Source: Clostridia bacterium (lineage in GTDB: Bacteria > Bacillota > Clostridia > Christensenellales > UBA1242). From it: a stretch of DNA of 15,441 nucleotides. Position numbers and translations under genes: made by a program. Within the stretch, counting starts at the first letter, position 1. Each line of letters begins with the position of its first letter. Positions 7,730 through 14,221 of this stretch are shown here, one piece after another. Below the pieces are notes generated by a model. The model was not told the DNA's origin, did not search any database, and worked only from the letters and a program-made list of their open reading frames with translations. The stretch covers positions 1 to 15,441 of the forward strand of contig JAQVOQ010000019.1 of the NCBI GenBank assembly GCA_028702545.1, in the 5' to 3' direction.

Positions 7730-7735
7730 ATTATA
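7730..7735 (-). promoter_or_regulatory. Predicted extended -10 promoter of gyrBA
   Basis: On the minus strand the sequence reads TGCTATAAT, a full extended -10 element (TGn plus TATAAT, hexamer at 7730-7735). The -35 region 17 bases upstream (TTTTAA) is poor, which extended -10 promoters tolerate. Transcription would start near 7723, giving a leader of about 70 bases before the preferred gyrB ATG. Gyrase promoters in many bacteria respond to supercoiling through this region; that is not visible here. Confidence 0.6.
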
Positions 7736-8023
7736 GCACAATAAGGATATTTTTAAAAGTATTTACGCTAAATTTTTTAATTTAAAGCCGTTATTTTGCC
7801 ATTAGTGACGTTTTTAATTGTTTTGTTAGGTGGAGTAAGAGATTTTTAACTTAAAACAAAAAAACTAGCTTTAAACGCCAATTTTTAAGTTTTATATAAT
7901 TTTATTACTTTTTAAAATAAATTATCTTTTGTTGTTGTTTTTGTTATAAAAAGTCTTTTGTGCATACCTACTCTTTTTGTAAGTAAGTTTAAGTGTTTAT
8001 AGCTCTTAAATTGTCACTAAAAT
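7736..8023. other. AT-rich intergenic stretch between gyrB and the MazG-like gene
   Basis: Counting the gyrB leader, this gap is 372 bases. It holds the gyrBA promoter, a probable terminator for the minus-strand recF operon (7853-7886) and an 8-bp distant inverted repeat, TTAGTGAC (7802-7809) and GTCACTAA (8013-8020). I found no convincing small gene: a 17-codon minus-strand frame near 7960 has no family resemblance. No tRNA-like or riboswitch-like structure was recognised. Confidence 0.5.
7853..7886 (-). terminator. Probable intrinsic terminator of the recF operon
   Basis: On the minus strand AAAAATTGGC (7877-7886) pairs with GCTAGTTTTT (7860-7869), ten pairs including two G-T wobbles, around GTTTAAA. 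Seven T in all run from the stem into the tail, then G and four more T. It is about 140 bases after the MazG-like stop codon and before the gyrBA promoter, so it would end the recF transcript. Confidence 0.5.
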
Positions 8024-8326
8024 TTAAAATTTTTCTATTTGATTTTTAAACCTATTAAGTTGAAATTCTTTTGCTTTTTCTACTTGCTCTTCTCCAAAAA
8101 AACTTACCATTTGCTCTAAACAAATATTAACATCGGCAAGTTCAGTGAATAAATTTGCAAACATTTTTTCTTCGTCCATTGTCTCGTTACAATACTTTGC
8201 TCTTTTATATTTATTAAGCGCAACGATTAACTCCGCCATCTCTTCTATTGCTTGGTCTATTTGAGCCTGCATTCCCCATTTTTTTGTCGCTTTATCATAC
8301 AGGTCAAAACGCTCCTCTTTTTTCAT
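8024..8326 (-). CDS. MazG-like nucleotide pyrophosphohydrolase
   Basis: This 100-residue, largely alpha-helical protein carries the MazG/all-alpha NTP pyrophosphohydrolase metal-binding pattern. An EExxE motif (E28, E29, E32 in AIEEMAELIVAL) is followed after about 30 residues by ExxD (E62, D65 in FTELADVNICLE). Enzymes of this superfamily hydrolyse nucleoside triphosphates to monophosphates plus pyrophosphate using magnesium and often act as house-cleaning enzymes; the substrate cannot be told from the sequence. The length fits single-domain MazG-like proteins rather than two-domain MazG. An AAGGAGA ribosome binding site overlaps the stop codon of the upstream 310-residue gene, so it is the last gene of the recF operon. 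It is not part of a MazEF module. This is not a usual member of the recF-gyrB interval. Confidence 0.75.
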   Translation of the reverse strand: MKKEERFDLYDKATKKWGMQAQIDQAIEEMAELIVALNKYKRAKYCNETMDEEKMFANLFTELADVNICLEQMVSFFGEEQVEKAKEFQLNRFKNQIEKF

Positions 8327-8340
8327 AAATAATTATCTCC

Positions 8341-9273
8341 TTAGTTTACCATATAATTTATTTGTAAGCTGTCTTTTGCTATTTGTCTTAAAATTTTAGC
8401 AAACTCCACCTCGTTTTCAAAATGTGCTTTTTTCTCGTTTTCAAAACTAGTTATAAAATGGTTTTTATATGCTGATAACATATCCATTTTACCAAAAACA
8501 CTAATTGTAAACTTGTTTTCTTTATCTTTTTTAACATCAAAATGTTTTAATTTCTGTCTAAATTCTGTTATGTCATAAAAATAATATTTTGCCTTTTGGT
8601 CTTTTTTAAATTTAACAGGCACTAAAACGAGTATTTTGTTTGTGCCATCTAATTTATTTATTATAGAAGCTTTGTAGGCGTCAATATTTAGCTCTTTTAA
8701 TAAATAAAAAAATGTGTGCGCGTCCTCTGCATTTGACGTTTTACCTCTAACCAAAGCATTAAATAACATTTTAATGTTTTGCGCGTTAGTCTCTTTTTCT
8801 ACTTTTTTAAATAAACTTTTATTTTTTCTGTATTCTTTATCTTTATCATATGTTTTATTTTCATAAACTTTTGTCAGTTGCTCTTTTACTTTTTGTACAT
8901 TCTCACTAAAATTTTTAAAGTCAAACAGCCTGTCCTCAATAATACTCATATCAACATTAAGCTTTTTAATAAAATAAACAATAAGTTTATTTGCAATTTT
9001 ATAATTTTCATAAACATTTGTAGTTTTTGATATTTCTAGTTTTTCAAATAAATCGTTTTTGGCTATTTCTATTTGTACTAGCATTTTTTTGTTTTTAGGA
9101 TATTTAAAAACTTTTTTTAACTCGTTTTGTTTGACAAAACTATTGTTTGATAAAATCTCATCAAGCCTTTCACCAAAAAGTTTTTGTGCTTGTTTTATTG
9201 AGTATATTTGGTCGTCAATCAAAGCATATTCTTGCTTATACTTTTTGTGCATATTTAAAATTTCAAACTGCAT
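8341..9273 (-). CDS. Unknown protein with a degenerate transglutaminase-like region
   Basis: I do not recognise a named family for this 310-residue, lysine-rich, soluble protein. It has no signal peptide or membrane segment. Residues 1-160 are mostly charged helices. Residues 170-237 resemble the transglutaminase-like core: NALVRGKTSNAEDAHTFFYLL (172-192), then LNIDAY (195-200), a strand at 213-220 and YYFYDITE (230-237). In active members the first segment carries the nucleophilic cysteine, the strand begins with histidine and the last segment carries aspartate. Here T179/S180 lie near the cysteine position, no histidine is in the strand and only D234 remains, so the domain would be inactive. 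It starts three bases after recF with AAGGAG inside the recF end, and is followed by the MazG-like gene after 14 bases, so the three are probably co-translated. A role linked to replication or repair is context inference only. Confidence 0.6.
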   Translation of the reverse strand: MQFEILNMHKKYKQEYALIDDQIYSIKQAQKLFGERLDEILSNNSFVKQNELKKVFKYPKNKKMLVQIEIAKNDLFEKLEISKTTNVYENYKIANKLIVYFIKKLNVDMSIIEDRLFDFKNFSENVQKVKEQLTKVYENKTYDKDKEYRKNKSLFKKVEKETNAQNIKMLFNALVRGKTSNAEDAHTFFYLLKELNIDAYKASIINKLDGTNKILVLVPVKFKKDQKAKYYFYDITEFRQKLKHFDVKKDKENKFTISVFGKMDMLSAYKNHFITSFENEKKAHFENEVEFAKILRQIAKDSLQINYMVN

Positions 9274-9276
9274 AAA

Positions 9277-10368
9277 TTACTCCTTTTGGCTTGTAATAGT
9301 GCCTTCTTTTACCTTTAATATGTTTGCTTTTTGTTTATAATTAAAATTTGTCGTTGTTATTAGTGTTTGTACAGTTTTTGTTTTATTTAACAATTTGTTT
9401 TTTCGCTCATCATCTAGTTCGCTTAAAACATCATCTAAAAGTAAAATTGGATATTCTCCTCTTTCTGAGGCAAAGATTTCTAGTTCGGCCAACTTCAAAC
9501 TTAATGCAACTGTCCTTTGTTGACCTTGCGACCCAAAACTTTTTACATCAATTCCGTTTGTTAAAATACTAATATCATCTCTATGTGGCCCGATATTAGT
9601 AAAACCTAATCTAAAATCTTTTTCTAGGTTAATCTCATATTCTTTTAGCAGTTTTTGTTTAATTTCTTCTGTTGTTTTTTCAACTATGCCTTCATAAAAA
9701 AGTTCTAGATTTTCCTTGTTGCTGGTTAGCTCTTGATGGGTTTTATTTGCATAAACCTTTAACGCGTTTAAAAAACGGATTCGCCTTATAATGATTTTAC
9801 TGCCGACATCTGCTAGTTGCTTGTCCCAAATATAAATTGTTTGTTTTAGCGTATCAAAAGACTTGGTGTCTTTTAATAATTTATTTCTTTCTGCTAAAAT
9901 TTTATTGTAAGTATTTATTAAGTAAAAATAATTTTTGCTTAACTGACTTAGGTCAATATCCATAAATCTGCGCCTATCTTGCGGGCTGTCTTTAACAAGT
10001 TTTAACTCGTCAGGTGCAAAAAATACACAATTTAGAGTGCCTATTAATTCGCCAATTCTTAAAATGTTAATTCCGTTTATCTTAATGTTTTTTTTGCCTT
10101 TTTTATTTAAAAAAACTTCTATTAATTTGCTACCTTCCTTTTTTTCTAGTTCAATTTCTATTTTGGCGTTCTCTGCTTGCCAATTTATTAATTCATTTTC
10201 TTTTTTTGTTCTCGGACTTTTTCCTATGCATGAAAAATAAATAGCTTCTATTAGATTTGTTTTGCCTTGTGCGTTTTCGCCAACTAACACATTTAAACCG
10301 TCATTTAAGTCTATTGTTTGATTTTTATAATTTCTAAAATTAATTAGTTTGATTTTTTTTATTCTCAA
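9277..10368 (-). CDS. recF: DNA replication and repair protein RecF
   Basis: RecF is an SMC-like ABC ATPase that binds gapped DNA and, with RecO and RecR, loads RecA. The 363-residue protein has Walker A GENAQGKT at 30-37, the ABC signature GSQGQQRT at 279-286 and Walker B ILLLDD at 308-313, followed by VLSELD (D-loop region). The length is normal. The frame begins with TTG at 10366-10368, with AAAGGA nine bases upstream. No ATG or GTG lies further upstream in frame, and MRIKKIKLINFRNY is a typical RecF start. It heads an operon with the 310-residue unknown gene and the MazG-like gene. In most Bacillota recF follows dnaN on the same strand; here it is divergent from dnaA, and the usual small S4-domain gene yaaA is missing from the window. 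Confidence 0.97.
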   Translation of the reverse strand: MRIKKIKLINFRNYKNQTIDLNDGLNVLVGENAQGKTNLIEAIYFSCIGKSPRTKKENELINWQAENAKIEIELEKKEGSKLIEVFLNKKGKKNIKINGINILRIGELIGTLNCVFFAPDELKLVKDSPQDRRRFMDIDLSQLSKNYFYLINTYNKILAERNKLLKDTKSFDTLKQTIYIWDKQLADVGSKIIIRRIRFLNALKVYANKTHQELTSNKENLELFYEGIVEKTTEEIKQKLLKEYEINLEKDFRLGFTNIGPHRDDISILTNGIDVKSFGSQGQQRTVALSLKLAELEIFASERGEYPILLLDDVLSELDDERKNKLLNKTKTVQTLITTTNFNYKQKANILKVKEGTITSQKE

Positions 10369-10399
10369 GCAAGGTTTTCCTTTAGTTTTTTACTATTTT

Positions 10400-10428
10400 A
10401 GTATAACAAAATTTTGAGAGTTTTGCAA
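10400..10428 (-). promoter_or_regulatory. Predicted sigma-A promoter of the recF operon
   Basis: On the minus strand TTGCAA (10423-10428), a 17-base spacer and TATACT (10400-10405) lie about 30 bases before the TTG start of recF. It is back to back with the dnaA promoter in the same 189-base spacer. Confidence 0.65.
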
Positions 10429-10477
10429 ACTATCGCCTAAATATTTTTATCATTTTGGACTTTATTACTTTTTATTT

Positions 10478-10486
10478 TTGTGCACA
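10478..10486 (+). promoter_or_regulatory. DnaA-box-like site upstream of dnaA
   Basis: TTGTGCACA differs from the consensus TTATNCACA only at the third base and ends four bases before the dnaA -35. Its core TGTGCACA is palindromic, so the strand is not certain. A site here could allow DnaA to repress its own gene. It is the only good box seen in the recF-dnaA spacer. Confidence 0.45.
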
Positions 10487-10490
10487 TTAA

Positions 10491-10519
10491 TTGACAAATT
10501 TGCTATTTGTTAGTAAAAT
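10491..10519 (+). promoter_or_regulatory. Predicted sigma-A promoter of dnaA
   Basis: A perfect TTGACA (10491-10496), a 17-base spacer and TAAAAT (10514-10519) precede the dnaA ATG, whose ribosome binding site is AAGG five bases upstream. Confidence 0.75.
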
Positions 10520-10557
10520 AAAATTACTGTTTAGAAAAAACAAAAGGCAAGGTTGTT

Positions 10558-11907
10558 ATGCAATACGAAAAAGAATTATGGGCTAGTGTTTTAAATATTT
10601 TAGAAAAAGAGGTTACAGCTGTTAGTTTTGACCTATGGATAAAGACACTTGAACCAGTTGAAATTAAAAATAATGAAATAGTTTTAGTCGCAAGTTCTGA
10701 AACAGCTAAAAATCAATGCCTTAAAAATCATTCTACTCCGATTAGGCTCGCTGTTAAAGAAGTTTATAAAAATATTGATAGTTTTAATATTTTAAGTCCG
10801 CAAGAAAAAGATGACCATCTAAAAGATGTTGCGATTTTAGAAGAAAGACAAGAAAAAGAATATAGTCCTCTTTGCAATTTTAATAAAAAATATACTTTTG
10901 ATAGTTTTGTTGTAGGAAACTCTAATCAATTTGTTTATGCGGCTAGCAGGTCCGTTGCTGAAAATCCAAACAATAAATATAATCCGCTATTTATTTACGG
11001 CGGAGTTGGTCTTGGAAAAACTCATCTTTTGCACGCTATTGGCAATCATTTAAGTTTAACAAAACCTGATTTAAAAGTTTTATATGTAACTTGCGAACAG
11101 TTTACAAACGATTATATAGATACTTTAGGAAGTAATAAAAAAGAAAAAAGTTTGCTAAGTTTTAGAGAAAAATATAGAAATTTAGATGTTTTAATGATAG
11201 ATGATATTCAATTTATCGCATCAAAAATTGAAACTCAAGAGCAATTTTTTCACACTTTTAACGATTTATATCAAAATAACAAACAAGTTATTATAGCAAG
11301 CGATAGGCATCCAAGAAATATCGCAACATTGAGCGACAGATTAAGGTCTAGGTTTGCTATGGGTCTAACACAAGATATTCAAAAGCCGGATTTTGAAACT
11401 AGAATGGCAATACTTAAAAAGAAGGCTCAAGAAGAGCGTTACTCAGTAGACGATGATGTTATAACTTATTTGGCGGAAAAATTAAACACCAATATTCGTG
11501 AGATGGAAGGCGCTTTGCAAAAAACTTATTTTTACGCCAACTTGATGGGCAAACAAAACGCAAGTTTAAACGATGCAAAAGAAGCTTTAAAAGAAGTGTT
11601 TGAAAGTGAAGCTAAAGCCGTTAACCCTGAAAATATTTTAGAAAAGGTTTGTAGATACTTTAATGTGACCGAAGATGATATAATAGGAAAAAGTAAAAAG
11701 AAAGAAATTGTTGAACCAAGACAAGTTGCTGTTTATATTATTACCGAATTATTAGATTTGCCACTAACATCAATAGGAAAAATTTTTAACGGAAGAGATC
11801 ACACCACAATAATTCACTCGCGAGATAAGATTTCGGACAAAATAAAAACAGATAATCGTTTAAAAATTGCCGTTGAAGATATTAAAAATATGGTGCTAAA
11901 AAAGTAG
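10558..11907 (+). CDS. dnaA: Chromosomal replication initiator DnaA
   Basis: DnaA binds DnaA boxes at oriC, melts the origin and loads the helicase. The 449-residue protein shows all four domains. Domain I (1-80) contains LWASVLNILEKEV and the conserved SFDLWIKTL. A short linker domain II (about 81-108) follows. Domain III, the AAA+ core, has Walker A GGVGLGKT (148-155), Walker B MIDD (213-216) and SDRHPRNI (248-255). Domain IV contains the DNA-binding signature GRDHTTIIHSRDKI (412-425), intact for box recognition. It is transcribed from its own promoter. The probable unwinding site lies directly downstream, before dnaN, as in Bacillus. The gene runs in the same direction as rpmH and opposite to recF-gyrB-gyrA, the reverse of the usual relation in Bacillota. 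Confidence 0.98.
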   Translation: MQYEKELWASVLNILEKEVTAVSFDLWIKTLEPVEIKNNEIVLVASSETAKNQCLKNHSTPIRLAVKEVYKNIDSFNILSPQEKDDHLKDVAILEERQEKEYSPLCNFNKKYTFDSFVVGNSNQFVYAASRSVAENPNNKYNPLFIYGGVGLGKTHLLHAIGNHLSLTKPDLKVLYVTCEQFTNDYIDTLGSNKKEKSLLSFREKYRNLDVLMIDDIQFIASKIETQEQFFHTFNDLYQNNKQVIIASDRHPRNIATLSDRLRSRFAMGLTQDIQKPDFETRMAILKKKAQEERYSVDDDVITYLAEKLNTNIREMEGALQKTYFYANLMGKQNASLNDAKEALKEVFESEAKAVNPENILEKVCRYFNVTEDDIIGKSKKKEIVEPRQVAVYIITELLDLPLTSIGKIFNGRDHTTIIHSRDKISDKIKTDNRLKIAVEDIKNMVLKK

Positions 11908-12114
11908 CAATTGTGCAAATGTTGATAGTTTAAAGTTTTTATGCACGAACTTGTACACATTTTGTAAAACAATATATTGTGTGTTTGTTTAAATATTTTG
12001 CATTATACCTTACTTATATGGTATTTTAAAAAAGTTATAAACAATTGTACAGCCCTTATTATTATTATTATTATTTAAATAAAGTTAAAAACAAAACAAA
12101 GGAAGGAAAAAAAT
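11908..12114. other. oriC: Probable oriC (dnaA-dnaN intergenic region)
   Basis: The 207-base spacer has the parts of a Bacillota-type origin in order. DnaA-box-like sites are TTATGCACG (11939-11947), TTGTACACA (11951-11959) and TTATAAACA (12035-12043), each one base from TTATNCACA, plus a weaker TTGTGCAAA (11911-11919). A short GC patch, GCCC (12052-12055), follows, then (TTA)6 (12056-12073) and an AT-rich tail to the dnaN ribosome binding site. No consensus dnaN promoter was found, so dnaN may be read mostly from dnaA. A weak hairpin (ATACC at 12005-12009, GGTAT at 12020-12024) is present. Confidence 0.75.
12035..12073 (+). other. Candidate basal unwinding system: DnaA box, GC patch and DnaA-trios
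   Basis: TTATAAACA (12035-12043) is followed by AGCCC (12051-12055) and six TTA repeats (12056-12073). On the lower strand TTA reads 3'-AAT-5', which fits the DnaA-trio consensus 3'-(G/A)AT-5' on which DnaA assembles to open the duplex. Order and orientation match the Bacillus subtilis unwinding region. All six trios are of the A type. Confidence 0.65.
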
Positions 12115-13218
12115 ATGAAAGTTTTTTGTCAAGGATTAGATTTATCGGAAGCTATTTTAAAAGTAATAAAAGCAGCTAGTAGCAAAACTACTAATCCAAT
12201 TTTAGAAGGAATAAAACTAACAGCAGAAGATAATACATTAATATTAGTTGCTACAGATGGTGAGCTTGCTATTGAAAAACGCATTGTTGCCGATGTTAAA
12301 ATTGAAGGAGAAACGGTTATCCCGGGCAAATTTTTTAGTGAGTATGTAAGGAAATTAACAGGCGAGCAAATAGAGCTTACATTAAACGAAAAAAATCAAC
12401 TAAAAATTAAATACACAGACAGCGAAGTATTTATTCAATGCTTAAATGTTTTAGAATTTCCTAATGTTCAAAAAATTGAAAGTGAAGAATATTTTGAAAT
12501 AGAGCAAGCCGAGCTAAAAGACCTTATTCAAAAAACTATATTTAGTGTAAGTTTAGAAGACACAAGACCAGTACTAAAAGGTTGCTTGTTTGAAGTTGGA
12601 GAAAATAAAGTTACGAGCGTAGCATTAGACGGTTACAGGTTAGCGCTAGCTGTTAAGCCTATAAAAAAATCAACAGCCAAAGTAAGTTTGATTATACCGG
12701 GCAGAAGCTTGAATGAAATGAGTAAACTTTTAGACGACTCTAATGAAACTATTAGAGTTTATATGCAAAAAAACTATTTAATGGTTGAGCAAAATAGCAC
12801 AAAAATTATAACAAGACTACTTGATGGCGATTTTATTAATTACAAACAAATAATACCTACTAATTTTACATCAGTAGTTACTGTTAACAGATTGCAACTA
12901 GAAGACGCACTAGATAGAGCGAGTATTTTAGCAAGGGTAAGCAGTGATAACTCTGTTAAATTTAACATTAAAGATAATGTGCTAAATTTGCAAGCAAGAA
13001 GCGAAATTGGCAATGTTGATGAAAACTTAACAATAGCTCTATCAGGAGAAGATCTAACGATAAGTTTTGATGCAAGATTTTTTAAAGAATGCTTAAGGGT
13101 AACAGAGGACGACTTTTTAAAACTTTGTTTTACAACAAGTATTAATCCATGCGTTGTTAGACCAAATGAAGGCGAGGATTATTTGTTTTTAATATTGCCA
13201 TTAAAACAACTTTATTAA
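12115..13218 (+). CDS. dnaN: DNA polymerase III beta subunit (sliding clamp)
   Basis: The beta clamp is a ring-shaped dimer that tethers DNA polymerase III and many repair factors to DNA. The 367-residue protein has the typical three-domain length. Recognisable stretches are SKTTNPILEGIKL near residue 22, VALDGYRLALA in the second domain, PGRSLNEMSKLL near the domain 2-3 junction, and the C-terminal YLFLILPLKQLY, equivalent to the usual LPxR ending that lines the partner-binding pocket. The ATG has a GGAAGGA-type ribosome binding site (about 12101-12107). It follows the unwinding region, as in most Bacillota, but is followed by a terminator and the rpmH promoter instead of yaaA-recF. It points away from the origin, in the direction of fork movement. 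Confidence 0.97.
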   Translation: MKVFCQGLDLSEAILKVIKAASSKTTNPILEGIKLTAEDNTLILVATDGELAIEKRIVADVKIEGETVIPGKFFSEYVRKLTGEQIELTLNEKNQLKIKYTDSEVFIQCLNVLEFPNVQKIESEEYFEIEQAELKDLIQKTIFSVSLEDTRPVLKGCLFEVGENKVTSVALDGYRLALAVKPIKKSTAKVSLIIPGRSLNEMSKLLDDSNETIRVYMQKNYLMVEQNSTKIITRLLDGDFINYKQIIPTNFTSVVTVNRLQLEDALDRASILARVSSDNSVKFNIKDNVLNLQARSEIGNVDENLTIALSGEDLTISFDARFFKECLRVTEDDFLKLCFTTSINPCVVRPNEGEDYLFLILPLKQLY

Positions 13219-13248
13219 TTTTATAATTTATAAAAATAAAAAAGTTAT

Positions 13249-13276
13249 AAAAACAATTAGCAATAGTTGTTTTTTT
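13249..13276 (+). terminator. Intrinsic terminator of dnaN
   Basis: The stem at 13249-13259 (core AACAATTA) pairs with 13264-13274 (core TAGTTGTT), including one T-G wobble, and closes on a GCAA tetraloop of the GNRA class, followed by T. It separates the dnaA-dnaN unit from the rpmH operon. Confidence 0.75.
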
Positions 13277-13331
13277 GTGGTAACCGTTAAAAAACTCTAA
13301 AATTTAGCTATTAATTTAATTTATTTTTAAG

Positions 13332-13360
13332 TTGACTTTTTTAAACTTTTTCTTTATAAT
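13332..13360 (+). promoter_or_regulatory. Strong sigma-A promoter of the rpmH operon
   Basis: TTGACT (13332-13337), a 17-base spacer and perfect TATAAT (13355-13360). Transcription should start near 13367, leaving a leader of about 65 bases before rpmH. This is among the best promoters in the window, in line with ribosomal protein expression. Confidence 0.85.
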
Positions 13361-13383
13361 AAGTCGTACTGTAAGTTTAAAAT

Positions 13384-13427
13384 AGGCTCTTTGTGAGCTT
13401 AATTTATAAAAGTCAAATAAAGGAGCC
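13384..13427 (+). promoter_or_regulatory. rpmH leader with two mutually exclusive hairpins
   Basis: GGCTCTTT (13385-13392) can pair with AAGGAGCC (13420-13427), eight pairs with one wobble, which buries the rpmH ribosome binding site. The same left strand can instead form a local hairpin, AGGCTC (13384-13389) with GAGCTT (13395-13400) around TTTGT, which frees the site. The pairing is directly visible; a regulatory role is inference. Confidence 0.4.
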
Positions 13428-13431
13428 CAAC

Positions 13432-13572
13432 ATGAAACAAAAAAGAACTTATCAACCAAACAAAAGCAAAAGAATTAAAGTTCACGGATTTAGGAAAAGA
13501 ATGGCAAAGGCTAGCGGAAGAAAAGTACTTTCTAGACGCAGAAGAAAAGGCAGAGCTAGTTTAACAGTTTAA
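13432..13572 (+). CDS. rpmH: 50S ribosomal protein L34
   Basis: This 46-residue, highly basic protein was read directly from the sequence. It contains KRTYQPNKSKR (residues 4-14), then HGFRKRMAKASGRKVLSRRR and the ending KGRASLTV, the hallmarks of bL34, a small protein of the large ribosomal subunit. The family is usually 44-46 residues. The start follows AAAGGAG with a seven-base gap. The N-terminus has two extra residues before the usual MKRTYQP-like start, with no better start visible. It is the first gene of the rpmH-rnpA-yidD-yidC-jag operon, 24 bases before rnpA. Confidence 0.95.
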   Translation: MKQKRTYQPNKSKRIKVHGFRKRMAKASGRKVLSRRRRKGRASLTV

Positions 13573-13596
13573 TATCGCCTTAAAAAGAGGTTTTAT

Positions 13597-13950
13597 ATGT
13601 TAGAAAAAAAGCATCGCTTAACTAAAAGAAAAGAATTTAATTATATTTTTAAACAAGGCAAAGCTTTTTCTACAAAACTGTTTGTTTTAAACTACTCGCC
13701 TACAAAATTACCGACTTTTAAAGTTGGTTTTTCGGTTAGTAAAAAAATAGGAAATGCTGTTGTTAGAAACAAAGTTAAAAGAAGGATGCGCGAAGCACTA
13801 AGAGCGCTTCAAAATCAAATCAATCCAAAATATAATTATATTTTTGTAGCAAGAGTTGGAATTGAACTTGCAAACTTTGAGCAAATTAAAGAATCTTTTA
13901 ATTATAGTTTGGAAAAAAGCGGATTATTAAAAAAGGAAAATAATGATTGA
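13597..13950 (+). CDS. rnpA: Ribonuclease P protein component
   Basis: RnpA is the protein cofactor of RNase P, which trims the 5' leaders of tRNA precursors. The 117-residue basic protein opens with LEKKHRLTKRKEFNYIFKQGK, a typical start, and carries KVGFSVSKKIGNAVVRN (42-58) leading into the RNR-type signature VVRNKVKRRMREALR (55-69) that contacts the catalytic RNA. Length is normal. AGAGG precedes the ATG. Its last eight bases overlap the start of yidD, so translation is probably coupled. The order rpmH-rnpA-yidD-yidC-jag is the conserved bacterial arrangement. The RNA partner rnpB was not found in this window. Confidence 0.96.
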   Translation: MLEKKHRLTKRKEFNYIFKQGKAFSTKLFVLNYSPTKLPTFKVGFSVSKKIGNAVVRNKVKRRMREALRALQNQINPKYNYIFVARVGIELANFEQIKESFNYSLEKSGLLKKENND

Positions 13951-14221
13951 AAAAATAGTTAAAATAATACTATATCCTGTAAAAATTTTACTGTTAGGTT
14001 TAATTTACTTCTATAAGATTTTCATCTCCCCACTTCTCCCAAAATCTTGTATTTATACTCCAAGTTGTAGTACTTACGGTTTGGAAGCTATTAAAAAGTT
14101 TGGTGTAGTAAAGGGGAGTTTTTTAACGATTAAAAGGGTTGCAAGTTGCAATTCAAGAGGGAAAGGCGGATTTAGCCCTGTTCCCGACAATATTAAAGGA
14201 GACGCAAAATGGATTTTATAA
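13943..14221 (+). CDS. yidD: Membrane protein insertion efficiency factor YidD
   Basis: YidD is a small membrane-associated protein that helps insertion of membrane proteins through the Sec/YidC route. The 92-residue protein has an N-terminal hydrophobic or amphipathic segment (about 1-31) leading into FYKIFISPLLPKSCIYTPSCSTYGLEAIKKFG (23-54). That segment holds the family's cysteine-rich motif (C36, C42). It continues with KGSFLTIKRVASCN (C69) and GGFSPVPDN (75-83), corresponding to the usual RC-P-x-GGxDPVP. It overlaps rnpA by eight bases at the start and yidC by 13 at the end, and AAGGA precedes it. All three conserved cysteines are present. Confidence 0.93.
   Translation: MIEKIVKIILYPVKILLLGLIYFYKIFISPLLPKSCIYTPSCSTYGLEAIKKFGVVKGSFLTIKRVASCNSRGKGGFSPVPDNIKGDAKWIL

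Noticed and set aside
7802..8020. Small RNA closed by the TTAGTGAC/GTCACTAA pair
   Set aside because: The eight-base arms are about 200 bases apart in AT-rich DNA, no nested stems or promoter were found, and chance is likely.
9348..9572. Plus-strand 74-codon frame inside recF
   Set aside because: It is antisense to the recF signature and Walker B region, with no start signals.
12056..12073. (TTA)6 as a mere simple repeat or the start of a CRISPR-like array
   Set aside because: There are no spacers; its placement after a DnaA-box-like site and GC patch fits the trio element better.
12129..12329. Minus-strand 66-codon frame inside dnaN
   Set aside because: It is a shadow of the clamp gene with no family resemblance.
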